The notes below the pieces were generated by a model, which was not told the origin of the DNA, searched no databases, and saw nothing but the letters and a program-made list of their open reading frames with translations. A DNA stretch of 64,000 nucleotides from Actinomycetota bacterium (lineage in GTDB: Bacteria; Actinomycetota; Thermoleophilia; RBG-16-64-13): NCBI GenBank assembly GCA_016278725.1, contig JADQBG010000001.1, forward strand, positions 179,869 to 243,868, written 5' to 3'. Positions within the stretch are counted from its first letter, which is position 1. Every line of letters begins with the position of its first letter. Made by a program: the position numbers and the translations under genes. This document shows positions 27,432 to 37,139 of this stretch, piece by piece.

Positions 27432-27460
27432 GCGGCTCCGAGAGGGACTCGGAGAGCCGC
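27432..27460 (+). promoter_or_regulatory. stem-loop in the pnp leader
   Basis: GCGGCTCCGAG (27432-27442) pairs with CTCGGAGAGCCGC (27448-27460) with one two-base bulge and a 5-base loop. The stem ends 3 bases before the AGGAAAGG ribosome site of pnp. In E. coli a pnp leader stem is cut by RNase III and destabilised by PNPase itself; this hairpin is well placed for similar autoregulation. Confidence 0.6.
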
Positions 27461-27477
27461 GACAGGAAAGGCAGAGA

Positions 27478-29601
27478 ATGGTTGAGAGTACGGGCGGCCA
27501 GGTGAGCCGCAAGGAAGTCACGATCGGCGAGCGCAAGCTCGAGTTCGAGACAGGCAAGTTGGCGAAGCAGGCGAGTGGAGCGGTAGTAGTCAGGTCGGGA
27601 GATACGGTCGTTCTGGTTACGGCCGTGGTGGCGACGTCCCGCCGGGATGTCGATTTCTTCCCCCTCACCGTAGACGTAGAAGAGGGGATGTACGCGGCCG
27701 GGAAGTTCCCCGGCGGATTCATCAAGCGCGAAGGGCGGCCCAGCGAGCACGCCATCATCACCGCGCGGGTCATGGATCGTCCGATCCGTCCGCTCTGGCC
27801 GAAAGGCTTCAACAAGGAAGTCCATCTCGTGGCGACCGTCATCTCGGTCGACATGGAAAATCCCCACGACGTGCTGGCTCTGGTGGGCGCCTCCGCGGCT
27901 CTCACCCTGTCCGAAGCTCCCTTCATGGGACCGGTGGGCGGCGTGCGTGTGGGCCGGGTCGAAGGTAGTTGGGTGATCAATCCCACCTACGCCGAGATCG
28001 AGCAGAGCGACATCAACCTGATCGTCGCCGGCACCGCCGACGCCATCACCATGGTGGAAGCGGGCGCGCACGAGGTCGACGAGGAAGAGGTCATCCGCGG
28101 TCTCGAGATCGCACACGAGGCCATCAAGAAGCAGGTGGAAACGCTCAACGAGTGGCGTGAAGAAGTCGGCGTACCCAAGATGGAGTTCGAGGAGCGCCGT
28201 CCCGATAGCCATCTGATGGACAAGATCAAGGCGCGGTTCTCCGGCGAGATCCTCGATGCTATCTCCCGCGAGGAGAAGCACGACCGTTCGCTCACCGTGG
28301 CCCAGGTCAAAGAACAGGTCATGGAAGCCTTCCCGCCGGAAGAGGGGGCCGAGGACGCCGCCCGGCAAACGGCAGAGCTTTCCCGCGCCTTCGATGCGGT
28401 GGAAAAAGAACTGATCCGCCGCCGGATTGCGGTGGACAAGGTACGTCCCGATGGACGCGCGGCCACCGAGATCCGCAAGATCTCCTCGGAGGTGGGCGTC
28501 TCGCCGCGGACGCACGGCAGCGGTCTCTTCACCCGGGGCCAGACGCAGGTGCTCACCCTGCTGACGCTCGGCACCGGCCGAGACGAGCAGCGGGTCGAGG
28601 GCCTCACCGTCTCCGACTCCAAGCGCTACATGCACCACTACAAATTCCCGCCCTTCTCCGTGGGCGAGGCCGGCTTCATGCGCGGCCCCGGCCGTAGGGA
28701 GATCGGTCACGGCCTGCTCGCCGAGCGGGCGCTGCTGCCCATGATCCCGGCCGACGAGGAGTTCCCCTACACGATCCGCCTGGTCTCCGAGGTCCTGGAG
28801 TCCAACGGCTCGAGTTCCATGGCCAGCGTGTGCGGCTCGACGCTCGCCCTCCTGGACGGCGGCGTGCCCCTCAAGGCGCCGGTTGCCGGAATCGCCATGG
28901 GCTTGGTCAAGGAGAAGGACGACTACGTCGTGCTGACCGACATCGCCGGGGTGGAAGACCACCTGGGTGACATGGACTTCAAGGTGGCGGGGACCAAGGA
29001 CGGCATCACCGCCCTGCAGATGGACATCAAGATCACCGGGGTCACCTTCCAGATCCTGCGGGACGCTCTGGCTCAGGCCAAAGACGCCCGGCTCGCGATC
29101 CTGGACCAGATGAATTCGGTTATCTCCGAACCCCGGACCGTGCTCTCGGAATTCGCTCCGCGGATCCTCACCGTCAAGATCGACTCCGACAAGATCGGCG
29201 CGGTCATCGGTAAGGGTGGCGAGACCATCCGTGGGCTCGAGGACGAGTTCGACTGCACCATCGAGATCGACGACGACGGCATGGTCAAGGTCTACGCGAC
29301 CGACGGCGCGAGCGGCGAAGGCTGCGCGAACAGGATCAAGAGCATCACCAAGGAGATCGAGCCCGGCGAAGTCATCGTCGGCCGGGTGGCTTCGACCACC
29401 AACTTCGGCGCCTTTGTGAGCCTCAAGCCGGGAACCGACGGCCTGGTGCACATCTCCAAGCTGGGCAAAGGCCGCGTCGAGACCGTCGAGGAGGTCGTCA
29501 AGAAAGGCGATCTGGTCAAGGTCGAGGTGCTCGACGTCGCGGTGCAGAACGGCAAGGAGAAGGTGAGCCTGCGGCTTCTGGAAAAGCTGGAGGAGAATTA
29601 G
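27478..29601 (+). CDS. pnp: polyribonucleotide nucleotidyltransferase (PNPase)
   Basis: A 3'-5' phosphorolytic exoribonuclease. Two RNase PH-like cores are present (first with FFPLTVDVEEGMYAAGKFPG and GGFIKREGRPSEHAI; second with THGSGLFTRGQTQVL and FSVGEAGFMRGPGRREIGHG), separated by a helical domain. KH (IGAVIGKGGETIRGLED) and S1 (GFAFVSL-like GAFVSLKPGTDGLVHIS) modules follow. ATG at 27478 is chosen because AGGAAAGG precedes it by 6 bases; the frame is open to 27373. The resulting 707 residues is the normal length. Confidence 0.96.
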   Translation: MVESTGGQVSRKEVTIGERKLEFETGKLAKQASGAVVVRSGDTVVLVTAVVATSRRDVDFFPLTVDVEEGMYAAGKFPGGFIKREGRPSEHAIITARVMDRPIRPLWPKGFNKEVHLVATVISVDMENPHDVLALVGASAALTLSEAPFMGPVGGVRVGRVEGSWVINPTYAEIEQSDINLIVAGTADAITMVEAGAHEVDEEEVIRGLEIAHEAIKKQVETLNEWREEVGVPKMEFEERRPDSHLMDKIKARFSGEILDAISREEKHDRSLTVAQVKEQVMEAFPPEEGAEDAARQTAELSRAFDAVEKELIRRRIAVDKVRPDGRAATEIRKISSEVGVSPRTHGSGLFTRGQTQVLTLLTLGTGRDEQRVEGLTVSDSKRYMHHYKFPPFSVGEAGFMRGPGRREIGHGLLAERALLPMIPADEEFPYTIRLVSEVLESNGSSSMASVCGSTLALLDGGVPLKAPVAGIAMGLVKEKDDYVVLTDIAGVEDHLGDMDFKVAGTKDGITALQMDIKITGVTFQILRDALAQAKDARLAILDQMNSVISEPRTVLSEFAPRILTVKIDSDKIGAVIGKGGETIRGLEDEFDCTIEIDDDGMVKVYATDGASGEGCANRIKSITKEIEPGEVIVGRVASTTNFGAFVSLKPGTDGLVHISKLGKGRVETVEEVVKKGDLVKVEVLDVAVQNGKEKVSLRLLEKLEEN

Positions 29602-29626
29602 CCCCTCCGGCGGGCAGGAGCACGCC

Positions 29627-30904
29627 ATTCAAGAGTATCGCCTAGAGAAGCTGAGCAACGGGCAGCGGCTCGTGACCGAGCGGCTGAACCATGTGCGCTC
29701 GGTCACGCTCGGATTCTGGATCCCGGTCGGGTCCCGCGACGAAACGCGGGATCTGGCCGGGGTCACTCATTTCATAGAGCACCTGCTCTTCAAGGGCACC
29801 CAGAAATATACGGCCGAAGAGATCGCCCAGATCTTCGACACTCTGGGCGGCGAGCTGAACGCAGCCACTTCCCGCGAGTATGTCGTCGTGTTCGGCCGGT
29901 TCATCGACGAGCAGCTTCCCCGGGCCCTGGACGTACTGGTGGACATGCTGGTCGATCCGATCTTTGCAGACCTCGACCGGGAACGCGAAGTGATCCTGGA
30001 AGAGATCGCGATGTACGAGGATTCCCCTGGGGATCTGATCCACGATCTGCTGGCCGACACGCTGTTCGACTCTCATCCCCTGGGCCGCCCGGTCTTGGGC
30101 AGCCGCGAGTCTATCTCGGGTATGGCCGAGGAGACCATCCGGGCTTACCACCAGCGCTACTTCCAGTTCGGAGACATGGTGGTGGCGGCCGCCGGCAACG
30201 TCGACCACGACCAACTCAAAGAACTCTTGCTAAGAACCCACGGCGGGGTGGGCAACGGGGGCAAGACCGCACCGGAGCACAGCAGGCCGCACATCACCCA
30301 GCGCTCCGCCTTTCTCAAGAAGGAGACGGAGCAGCTCCACGTGGCTCTCGGGAGCGAGGGCATCCCGCGCAACGACCCGCGGCGTTACACCCTGTCGGTG
30401 TTGGACAGCCTCTTGGGCGGTTCGCTCAGTTCGCGCCTCTTCCAAGAGGTGCGGGAGAAGCGGGGACTGGTCTACAGCATCTACTCCTTCTGCAACATGT
30501 ACCGCGACACCGGGCTCTGCGGGGTCTACTTCGGCACCCGGCCTGACCGGGCCGATCAGGTTCTGGAAGTGGTTTCGCGCGAGCTCGAAACCGTGCGGAA
30601 CCAACTGGTGGACCTATCCGAACTGGAACGCACCAAGGAGCACCTCAAGGGCCGGATCGTGCTCTCCATGGAAAGCACTTCGGCGCGCATGAACCGGTTG
30701 GGCAAAGGGATCCTCACCGACGCGGAGATTCTCTCGCTCGACGAGATCACCGAACGCATTGACGCGGTCACGCCCGCGGGGGTACGCGAACTGGCCAACC
30801 TGGTCTTCGATCCCTCGCGCACGACCCTGGTGGGGATCGGCTCGGAGGAAGAAGTGTTCCGCAACGCCCTCTCCTCCACCGGCGATTCGTCCGAGGCGGC
30901 TTAG
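29627..30904 (+). CDS. M16-family zinc peptidase, apparently with an ATT start
   Basis: A pitrilysin-like metallopeptidase similar to processing proteases encoded near pnp in Gram-positive bacteria. The inverted zinc motif HFIEH is at 48-52 (His48, Glu51, His52). The C-terminal M16 half has VREKRGLVYSIYSF. The family's conserved first strand (EYRLEKLSNGQRLVTE) lies upstream of the first GTG at 29672. The only codon with a well-placed ribosome site is ATT at 29627, with AGGAG 6 bases before it. CTG at 29651 is another option. Substrate unknown. Confidence 0.87.
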   Translation: MQEYRLEKLSNGQRLVTERLNHVRSVTLGFWIPVGSRDETRDLAGVTHFIEHLLFKGTQKYTAEEIAQIFDTLGGELNAATSREYVVVFGRFIDEQLPRALDVLVDMLVDPIFADLDREREVILEEIAMYEDSPGDLIHDLLADTLFDSHPLGRPVLGSRESISGMAEETIRAYHQRYFQFGDMVVAAAGNVDHDQLKELLLRTHGGVGNGGKTAPEHSRPHITQRSAFLKKETEQLHVALGSEGIPRNDPRRYTLSVLDSLLGGSLSSRLFQEVREKRGLVYSIYSFCNMYRDTGLCGVYFGTRPDRADQVLEVVSRELETVRNQLVDLSELERTKEHLKGRIVLSMESTSARMNRLGKGILTDAEILSLDEITERIDAVTPAGVRELANLVFDPSRTTLVGIGSEEEVFRNALSSTGDSSEAA

Positions 30905-30913
30905 GCCTCCCGG

Positions 30914-31708
30914 ATGAACCTGCAGAAGATCAGGGTGGTGGTGACCGGCGCCGCCGGCCAGATGGGACGTACCGTGGTCGGGGCGGTCTCGGGCGCCGAC
31001 GACATGGAACTGGCCGGCGTGGTCGATCCCCGCCTCGGTTCGCCGGTGGCGCACTCCGAGGCCACCGGCGCTGCGGGCGCCGTGCCTTCTTTCGAGGCCC
31101 TCGAGAATGCCCTGGACGCGGTCGAGGCCGACGTGGTGGTGGACTTCTCGCTGGCTGAAGGCGCCCGGCACAATATCGCCGTCGCCCTCGAGCGGGGCGT
31201 TTCTCCCGTGGTGGGCACCACCGGGCTGACCAAGGAAGATCTCGAGGGCTTTGCCGCCGAGGCCGAAGCGCGCGCGGTTCCGGCTTTCGTGGCTCCCAAC
31301 TTCGCCCTGGGGGCGGTGCTGATGATGCTGCTCTCGCAACAGGCGGCCCGTTATTTCCCGCACGCCGAGATAATCGAACTTCATCACGAAAACAAGAAGG
31401 ATGCCCCTTCGGGCACGGCCAAGCGGACCGCCGATCTGATCGCCGAGGTCTGGCGGCGCGAAGCCGCCGCCGAGGATGGGGATGCACCCGGCGCCGCGGC
31501 ACGGGCCGCGGACGCCATACCCACCCACAGCGTGCGCCTGCCTGGAATCGTCGCCGATCAGCAGGTGATCTTCGGGGCGCTCGGACAAACACTAACCATT
31601 GAACATCGCACGACTTCTCGCGAGTCCTTCATGCCGGGCGTGCTCCTGGCGGTGCGCAAAGTGCGCTCTTTGCAGGGACTCGTGGTAGGACTGGAGAACA
31701 TTCTATAG
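30914..31708 (+). CDS. dapB: 4-hydroxy-tetrahydrodipicolinate reductase
   Basis: NAD(P)H-dependent reductase of the lysine/DAP pathway. The Rossmann motif is VTGAAGQMGR at the N-terminus. The catalytic segment is IELHHENKKDAPSGTA, and VVDFSLAEG and PVVGTTGLTKEDL are also typical. The usual neighbour dapA is not between dapB and rnj here. dapF and dapL, later steps of the same route, are encoded at 46748 and 47700. Its stop is directly followed by the ATG of rnj. Confidence 0.95.
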   Translation: MNLQKIRVVVTGAAGQMGRTVVGAVSGADDMELAGVVDPRLGSPVAHSEATGAAGAVPSFEALENALDAVEADVVVDFSLAEGARHNIAVALERGVSPVVGTTGLTKEDLEGFAAEAEARAVPAFVAPNFALGAVLMMLLSQQAARYFPHAEIIELHHENKKDAPSGTAKRTADLIAEVWRREAAAEDGDAPGAAARAADAIPTHSVRLPGIVADQQVIFGALGQTLTIEHRTTSRESFMPGVLLAVRKVRSLQGLVVGLENIL

Positions 31709-33370
31709 ATGTCAGACAAACCACTTAGAGTCATACCCCTCGGGGGCTTGGGATCCATCGGCAAGAACATGACCGTCATCGAGTACGACGGCGCCCTGCT
31801 GGTGGTGGACGCGGGCCTCATGTTCCCCGACGAGGAGATGCTGGGCATAGACCTGGTTCTCCCCGATTTCACCTACATCCTCGAAAACCGCGACAAGGCC
31901 CTCGGGGTGGTGCTCACTCACGGGCACGAGGATCACGTGGGGGCGCTGCCCTACCTCTTGCGAGAGTGCAACCTGCCGGTCTACGGCACCCGGCTCACCC
32001 TGGGACTGGTCAACGGCAAACTCGGGGAGCACGGCCTGCAAAAAAGCGCGAACCTCAACGAGATCAGTGCGGGCACCGAACTCGAGCTGGGGCCCTTCCG
32101 CATGGAGTTTCTCGAGGTCTGCCACAGCATCCCCGACGGGGTGGGCATCGCGATCCACACTCCGGTGGGCACGGTGGTCCATACCGGGGACTTCAAGCTC
32201 GATCACACCCCGATCGATTGCCGGGTCACGGCGATGCACCGCTTCGGCGAGTTGGGCAGCCAGGGCGTGCTTCTGCTGCTCTCGGATTCGACCAACGCTG
32301 AGACCACCGGATTCACCAAGCCGGAACGCTCCGTGGGCGAGACCCTGGACGGCATCATGGCGAAGGCTCCCGGACGGGTGATCGTCGCTTCCTTTGCCAG
32401 CCACATCCACCGCATCCAGCAGGTCTTCGATGTGGCCGCCAAACACCGGCGGGCCGTGGCGGTGATCGGGCGCAGCATGACCCGCAACGTGAACATCGCC
32501 CAGAATCTGGGCTATCTGGACGTGCCCAAGGACACCATGATCCAGGCCAAACAGATCCCGGATATCCCCGATGAGCACCTGGTCATTCTCAGCACCGGCA
32601 GCCAGGGAGAACCGATGGCGGCTCTCTCGCGCATGGCTTCGCACGACCACCATCTGGTGGACATCGTTCCCGGCGACACCGTGGTCATCTCGGCAAAACC
32701 GGTCCCCGGCAACGAGCGCAGTGTCTCGCGGACGATCAACCGCCTGTTCGGCGCGGGCGCCCGCGTGATCTACGAGTCCAACGCGCCGGTGCATGTATCG
32801 GGCCACGCTTCGGCCGAAGAGCTCAAGATGCTGCTCAATATGGTGCGGCCCCAGTACTTCATGCCGGTGCACGGCGAGCGCAAGCACCTGCACTTTCACG
32901 CGGAACTCGCCCGTGAGTTGGGCATCACCGACGACCGCATCTTCATCATGGAGATCGGCGACGTGCTCGAAATCCAAAACGGCAAGGCCGCCGTCACCGA
33001 GAAGGTTCAGGGCGGAGTGATGTACGTCGACGGTTTGGGCGTGGGCCCTGTCCAGGACGCCGTGCTGCGCGACCGGCACCACCTGGCCAACGACGGTATC
33101 GTCACCGTGGTGGTTGCGGTGAGCTCTCAGGACGCTACCGTGGTTTCCGGCCCGGAGATCTCACTCCGCGGCTTTTCCGAAGGGACCGAGACCGATCAAT
33201 TGGTGGAGGGGTTGCGCGAGGCGCTCGAGACCGAACTTCGCTCCGATGCGGTCAGGCAGATCAGCGACAGCACCATTCTCAAATCTCATCTGGACGATGC
33301 GGCCAAGAGATACCTGTACCGCAAGGTGCGCAAGCGGCCCATGGTGATGCCGATCGTTGTGGAGGTCTAG
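31709..33370 (+). CDS. rnj: ribonuclease J
   Basis: A metallo-beta-lactamase/beta-CASP RNase with endo- and 5'-3' exonuclease activity. The metal motif HGHEDH is at 71-76. Further residues appear in VHTGDFKLDH and the beta-CASP region SFASHIHRIQQV; the C-terminal metal His is in MPVHGERKHLHFH. The protein has 553 residues and no long basic tail, unlike many high-GC actinobacterial forms. No spacer separates it from dapB. With RNase Y and PNPase it completes a Gram-positive type mRNA decay set. Confidence 0.95.
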   Translation: MSDKPLRVIPLGGLGSIGKNMTVIEYDGALLVVDAGLMFPDEEMLGIDLVLPDFTYILENRDKALGVVLTHGHEDHVGALPYLLRECNLPVYGTRLTLGLVNGKLGEHGLQKSANLNEISAGTELELGPFRMEFLEVCHSIPDGVGIAIHTPVGTVVHTGDFKLDHTPIDCRVTAMHRFGELGSQGVLLLLSDSTNAETTGFTKPERSVGETLDGIMAKAPGRVIVASFASHIHRIQQVFDVAAKHRRAVAVIGRSMTRNVNIAQNLGYLDVPKDTMIQAKQIPDIPDEHLVILSTGSQGEPMAALSRMASHDHHLVDIVPGDTVVISAKPVPGNERSVSRTINRLFGAGARVIYESNAPVHVSGHASAEELKMLLNMVRPQYFMPVHGERKHLHFHAELARELGITDDRIFIMEIGDVLEIQNGKAAVTEKVQGGVMYVDGLGVGPVQDAVLRDRHHLANDGIVTVVVAVSSQDATVVSGPEISLRGFSEGTETDQLVEGLREALETELRSDAVRQISDSTILKSHLDDAAKRYLYRKVRKRPMVMPIVVEV

Positions 33371-33376
33371 ACGGCA

Positions 33377-36013
33377 GTGGCGGTTCGCCGAAATCCAAGC
33401 GAGGCGGAGGGCACCGTGATTCGCCCCTCCAAGCGCGGGGGCGGGAAGAAGGCGGGCAAGGCCGCGAAGCCGGGGCCGGCGGCTGCCGCCGGCCAAGGTC
33501 ACGCCCACGAACTGGTGGGTCTGGCGGCGTTCGGCCTCAGTCTCTTCCTCGGTTTCGTGCTCCTGTTTCAGGGCAAAGCCGGACTCGTCGGCCGCTGGGC
33601 GGAGGACGGGCTGGCTCTGGGTCTCGGCCGGCTGGCCTTTCTCGCTCCGCTTGCCCTCTTGGCCGCCGCCGGCCTGTTGATGTTCGAGCGCCGTCCCCGC
33701 CTGGCCGGCTGGGTTTGGGGCGCGGTGCTGCTCTTGCTCAGTCTCCTGCTGCTGGTCTCGGGCGGGGCGCTGCCTTTCGGTTCCGGCCACCCTGCGGAGA
33801 CCTTCGTGTCGGAGGTGTACAAGACGCGGGCGGGGATTCTGGGTGAGGCCCTCTACGCCCCGTTGGCCGCGTTGGTCGGAGACGTGGGGGTGGCCATCAC
33901 CGCGTGGATCCTCTTGCTGGCCGGCCTCAGCCTGCTCACCGGCCTCACCTTGAAGAGAACCGCGAAGGAAACCGGCCGGGCCGCAACCGTGGTCCGGGAT
34001 CGCGCCCAGGAGGGCACCCGGAAGATGAGGTCCCGGCGCGGGGAGGGTCCGCTCGATCCCTATCTGGAAGGCTTCGGCCCGGCGGAGGAGCACCCGCGAG
34101 GCGGCTGGGACGAGCTCGCCCGGGGCGAGGGCCCTGATTGGGCGGACCCCGCTTCGGCGGCCACCTACGCGCGCACCGAAGTCCGCTCCGGGGGGCGCCC
34201 GGCCGACTGGCCGAGCGATTCGCCTCACGGCGCCTATGGTCCCGACGGGTACCCCCGGGAGGCGTATCCCCGGGACGTGCCGCTGGTCGACGGGGAGGAG
34301 GCATTCCCCGACCTCTACCAGGGCATGCCGTTGGCGCAGCCTCATCTGCCTGAGACGCTCCCCGAAGCAGACGCTGCCACTCAGCTGAAGCCTCGAACGA
34401 CGGCAACAGAGGGAGAGCCCCCGGAAGGGGATCGCCGCGGGGACGCGGAGGACGCCTCCCCGATCGGCGAGGAGCAGGAACAGACCGTGGTGGCGGCGCG
34501 GCCATCGCCACCTCCCCCCGCACTCCCGCGCTACGAACTACCCGATCCCGACCTCCTCAAGCGAACCGCCCCCGATCGCTGGGATGATGCGGGGGGGGAG
34601 GAGGAGACCGCGCGTCTCTTGCTCGAAACCCTCTCCAGTTTTGGGGTCGAGGCCCGGATCATCGGCACCGTGATCGGGCCGCGGGTCACGCGCTACGAAC
34701 TGCAACTCGCGCCGGGGACCAAGGTGAGCAAGATCGCGGGCCTCAAGGACGATCTGGCGTATGGGTTGGCCAGCACCGAGATCCGCATCCTCGCGCCCAT
34801 CCCCGGCAAACAGGCGGTGGGCGTGGAGATTCCCAATCGGCGCCCGTCCTTCGTCACTCTGGGCGACATCTACCGGGAATTCCCCCGCTCCGCCGGACCG
34901 CTCATGGTCTGGTTGGGCAAGGACATCTCGGGCAAGGCCGTCTTCACCGACCTCACCAAGCTGCCCCACCTCTTGATCGCGGGAACCACCGGATCGGGAA
35001 AGAGCGGTTCGGTCAACTGCATCATCTCCTCGATCCTCCTGCGCTCGAGTCCGGCGCAGGTGCGCATGATCCTGATCGATCCCAAGAAGGTCGAGCTCAG
35101 TCCCTATGAGCGCATCCCGCATCTCCTGGTGCCGGTCGTCACCAACATGAAGAACGCGGCCGGGGTCCTGGCCAACGTGGTCAAGGAGATGGAGAACCGC
35201 TACGAGCTGATGGAACTCGAGCGGGCGCGCCATCTGGACGAGATGAACAAGAGCCGGCGCCGCCGGGGAGAGGGCCCGCTGCCCTACATCGTGGTGGTGG
35301 TGGACGAGCTGGCCGATCTGATGATGGTGGCACCGGCCGAGGTCGAGGAGTACATCATCCGCATCGCCCAGAAGGCCCGCGCCGTGGGCATCCACCTGGT
35401 CGTCGCCACTCAGCGGCCGTCCGCGGACGTGATCACCGGCTTGATCAAGGCCAACATTCCCTCGCGCATCGCTTTCGCCGTCTCGAGCCAGGTGGACTCC
35501 CGCGTGATTCTGGACGCAAACGGCGCCGAGACCCTGCTGGGCATGGGGGACATGCTCTTCCGCCCGCTCGGTTCGAACAAGCTGCAGCGGGTGCAGGGGG
35601 CCTACATCACCGAGGGAGAGATCTCCGGACTGGTCCGGCACGTGCGCGGCCAGGCGGAACCGCAGTTTCGGGAAGAACTGCTGCTGCCTCCGGTAGAGGA
35701 AGAGCGCGACGAGGGAGAATTCGATCCCGACGAGGACGATCTGCTGGCCGACGCGGCCGAGCTCGTGCTCGATACGGGCACGGCTTCGGTCTCCATGCTG
35801 CAGCGCCGGCTGCGGGTGGGCTATACCCGCGCGGGCAGGCTGATCGACATGCTCGAGCGGCGGGGAATCGTGGGGCCCCATGAGGGCAGCAAAGCGCGGC
35901 AGATTCAGATCTCCACCGATCGGCGAGAGGAAGTGCTGGCTTCGCTCCGCGCGGACTCGCGGGGCGGCCAACCCGAGCCCGAAACGGACCCCTCTCTTTT
36001 CGACGACGAGTAG
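33377..36013 (+). CDS. ftsK: DNA translocase FtsK/SpoIIIE
   Basis: A septal DNA pump for chromosome segregation. The basic N-terminus is followed by about four membrane helices (residues about 50-190), then a long Pro/Asp/Glu-rich linker (about 200-390). The motor domain has Walker A GTTGSGKS at 536-543 and Walker B VVVVDELADLMM. The C-terminal gamma domain (SVSMLQRRLRVGYTRAGRLI) recognises orienting DNA motifs. GTG start is 6 bases after rnj. Total length of 878 residues is normal. Works with the XerC/D recombinase encoded at 6364. Confidence 0.95.
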   Translation: MAVRRNPSEAEGTVIRPSKRGGGKKAGKAAKPGPAAAAGQGHAHELVGLAAFGLSLFLGFVLLFQGKAGLVGRWAEDGLALGLGRLAFLAPLALLAAAGLLMFERRPRLAGWVWGAVLLLLSLLLLVSGGALPFGSGHPAETFVSEVYKTRAGILGEALYAPLAALVGDVGVAITAWILLLAGLSLLTGLTLKRTAKETGRAATVVRDRAQEGTRKMRSRRGEGPLDPYLEGFGPAEEHPRGGWDELARGEGPDWADPASAATYARTEVRSGGRPADWPSDSPHGAYGPDGYPREAYPRDVPLVDGEEAFPDLYQGMPLAQPHLPETLPEADAATQLKPRTTATEGEPPEGDRRGDAEDASPIGEEQEQTVVAARPSPPPPALPRYELPDPDLLKRTAPDRWDDAGGEEETARLLLETLSSFGVEARIIGTVIGPRVTRYELQLAPGTKVSKIAGLKDDLAYGLASTEIRILAPIPGKQAVGVEIPNRRPSFVTLGDIYREFPRSAGPLMVWLGKDISGKAVFTDLTKLPHLLIAGTTGSGKSGSVNCIISSILLRSSPAQVRMILIDPKKVELSPYERIPHLLVPVVTNMKNAAGVLANVVKEMENRYELMELERARHLDEMNKSRRRRGEGPLPYIVVVVDELADLMMVAPAEVEEYIIRIAQKARAVGIHLVVATQRPSADVITGLIKANIPSRIAFAVSSQVDSRVILDANGAETLLGMGDMLFRPLGSNKLQRVQGAYITEGEISGLVRHVRGQAEPQFREELLLPPVEEERDEGEFDPDEDDLLADAAELVLDTGTASVSMLQRRLRVGYTRAGRLIDMLERRGIVGPHEGSKARQIQISTDRREEVLASLRADSRGGQPEPETDPSLFDDE

Positions 36014-36019
36014 CTGCCG

Positions 36020-37105
36020 GTGGCGCATCCTCATGAGCTCGCGCTCCCGCGGATCACGGCCGCAGAGCTCTCCGAAAAAGCCTGTACGGTGGTGGACGTG
36101 CGTTCCCCGGTGGAGTTTGCCGAGGGTCATCTGCCCGGCGCCTTGAATCTCCCCCTGCTCGAAGACGAGCAGCGCGCCGAGGTGGGCACCGCCTACCATC
36201 AGGAAGGGTCCGACAGCGCGCGGGTCGAGGCCATGCGGCTCGTCAGCCGGAGCCTTCCCGCCTACCTGGAACTGCTGCGCACTCTGGCCGCCCGCTCGGA
36301 GTGTCTGGCCGTCATGTGCTGGCGGGGCGGCGACCGCAGCGGCAACGTGGTGCGCCTGCTGCAACTGGTGGGCGTTCGCGCGTTGCAACTAGAGGGCGGT
36401 TACCGCGCCTACCGGCGTTGGTTGCTCGATGGCCTGGAGGCCTGGCACCCGCCGGGGCCGGTGATCACCCTTTACGGCTACACCGGCTCGGGCAAGACCG
36501 CGGTTCTTCGCGAGATGCGCCGTCTGGCACCCAAGTGGCCGGGGCCCCGTCCCGCGGTGGTCGATCTCGAAGGGCTGGCCCTGCACCGGGGCTCGCTTCT
36601 GGGGGGACTGAACCAACCGGGGCGGCGTTCGCAGAAGGACTTCGACGCGCTTCTCTGGGAGGAACTCGAGGATCTGCAGGGGGACTACCTGATCCTCGAG
36701 GGCGAGAGCGCCAAGATCGGGCACATCTTTCTGCCGGCCAGAGTGGGCGAGGCCATTCGCGAGGGAATCCCCGTGCAGCTGGAATCCACCCCGGAAGAGC
36801 GGGCGGCGCGCATTCTGCAGGAATATGCGCCCCAAGGTTGGAGCGTGGAGGAAGAGGCCGCGTTCGCTGAGAGCCTCAAAAGGATCGCCTCCCGCGCCCC
36901 CGCGGCGGCTTCCGTGGTGAGCACCGCCTTCGCCGAGGGCCGCTACGAGCAGGCGGTTCAGGCTCTGCTTGCCTCCTACTACGACCCTCTCTATCATCGT
37001 TCCTGTGTGCAGGAGAAGGCTTTCGCCTATACTCTAGAGTCGTCGGGCAACCCGGTTCGCGATGCCGAGAGGTTGTTGCGCGACCTGCCCGCTCTGTTGG
37101 GTTGA
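36020..37105 (+). CDS. mnmH: tRNA 2-selenouridine synthase
   Basis: MnmH (SelU/YbbB) exchanges sulfur for selenium at the wobble uridine of some tRNAs with selenophosphate. The N-terminal rhodanese domain has catalytic Cys100 in MCWRGGDRSGN, the family-specific CWRGG box. The P-loop GYTGSGKT is at 153-160, and GSLLGGLNQPGRRSQKDFD is also family-typical. The selenophosphate synthetase that it needs is not in the window. GTG start 6 bases after ftsK, within the same run. Best known from proteobacteria, so its place here is notable. Confidence 0.92.
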   Translation: MAHPHELALPRITAAELSEKACTVVDVRSPVEFAEGHLPGALNLPLLEDEQRAEVGTAYHQEGSDSARVEAMRLVSRSLPAYLELLRTLAARSECLAVMCWRGGDRSGNVVRLLQLVGVRALQLEGGYRAYRRWLLDGLEAWHPPGPVITLYGYTGSGKTAVLREMRRLAPKWPGPRPAVVDLEGLALHRGSLLGGLNQPGRRSQKDFDALLWEELEDLQGDYLILEGESAKIGHIFLPARVGEAIREGIPVQLESTPEERAARILQEYAPQGWSVEEEAAFAESLKRIASRAPAAASVVSTAFAEGRYEQAVQALLASYYDPLYHRSCVQEKAFAYTLESSGNPVRDAERLLRDLPALLG

Positions 37106-37139
37106 AGCGAGCGAGAGAAGCGACCACTCATTCTGATAA

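Noticed and set aside
27304..29628. A 774-codon open frame on the minus strand over pnp
   Set aside because: It mirrors the pnp codon pattern and has no recognisable domain; a consequence of high GC.
34538..36388. A 616-codon open frame on the minus strand over ftsK
   Set aside because: Shadow of ftsK and mnmH; His/Asp/Arg-rich product without a family.
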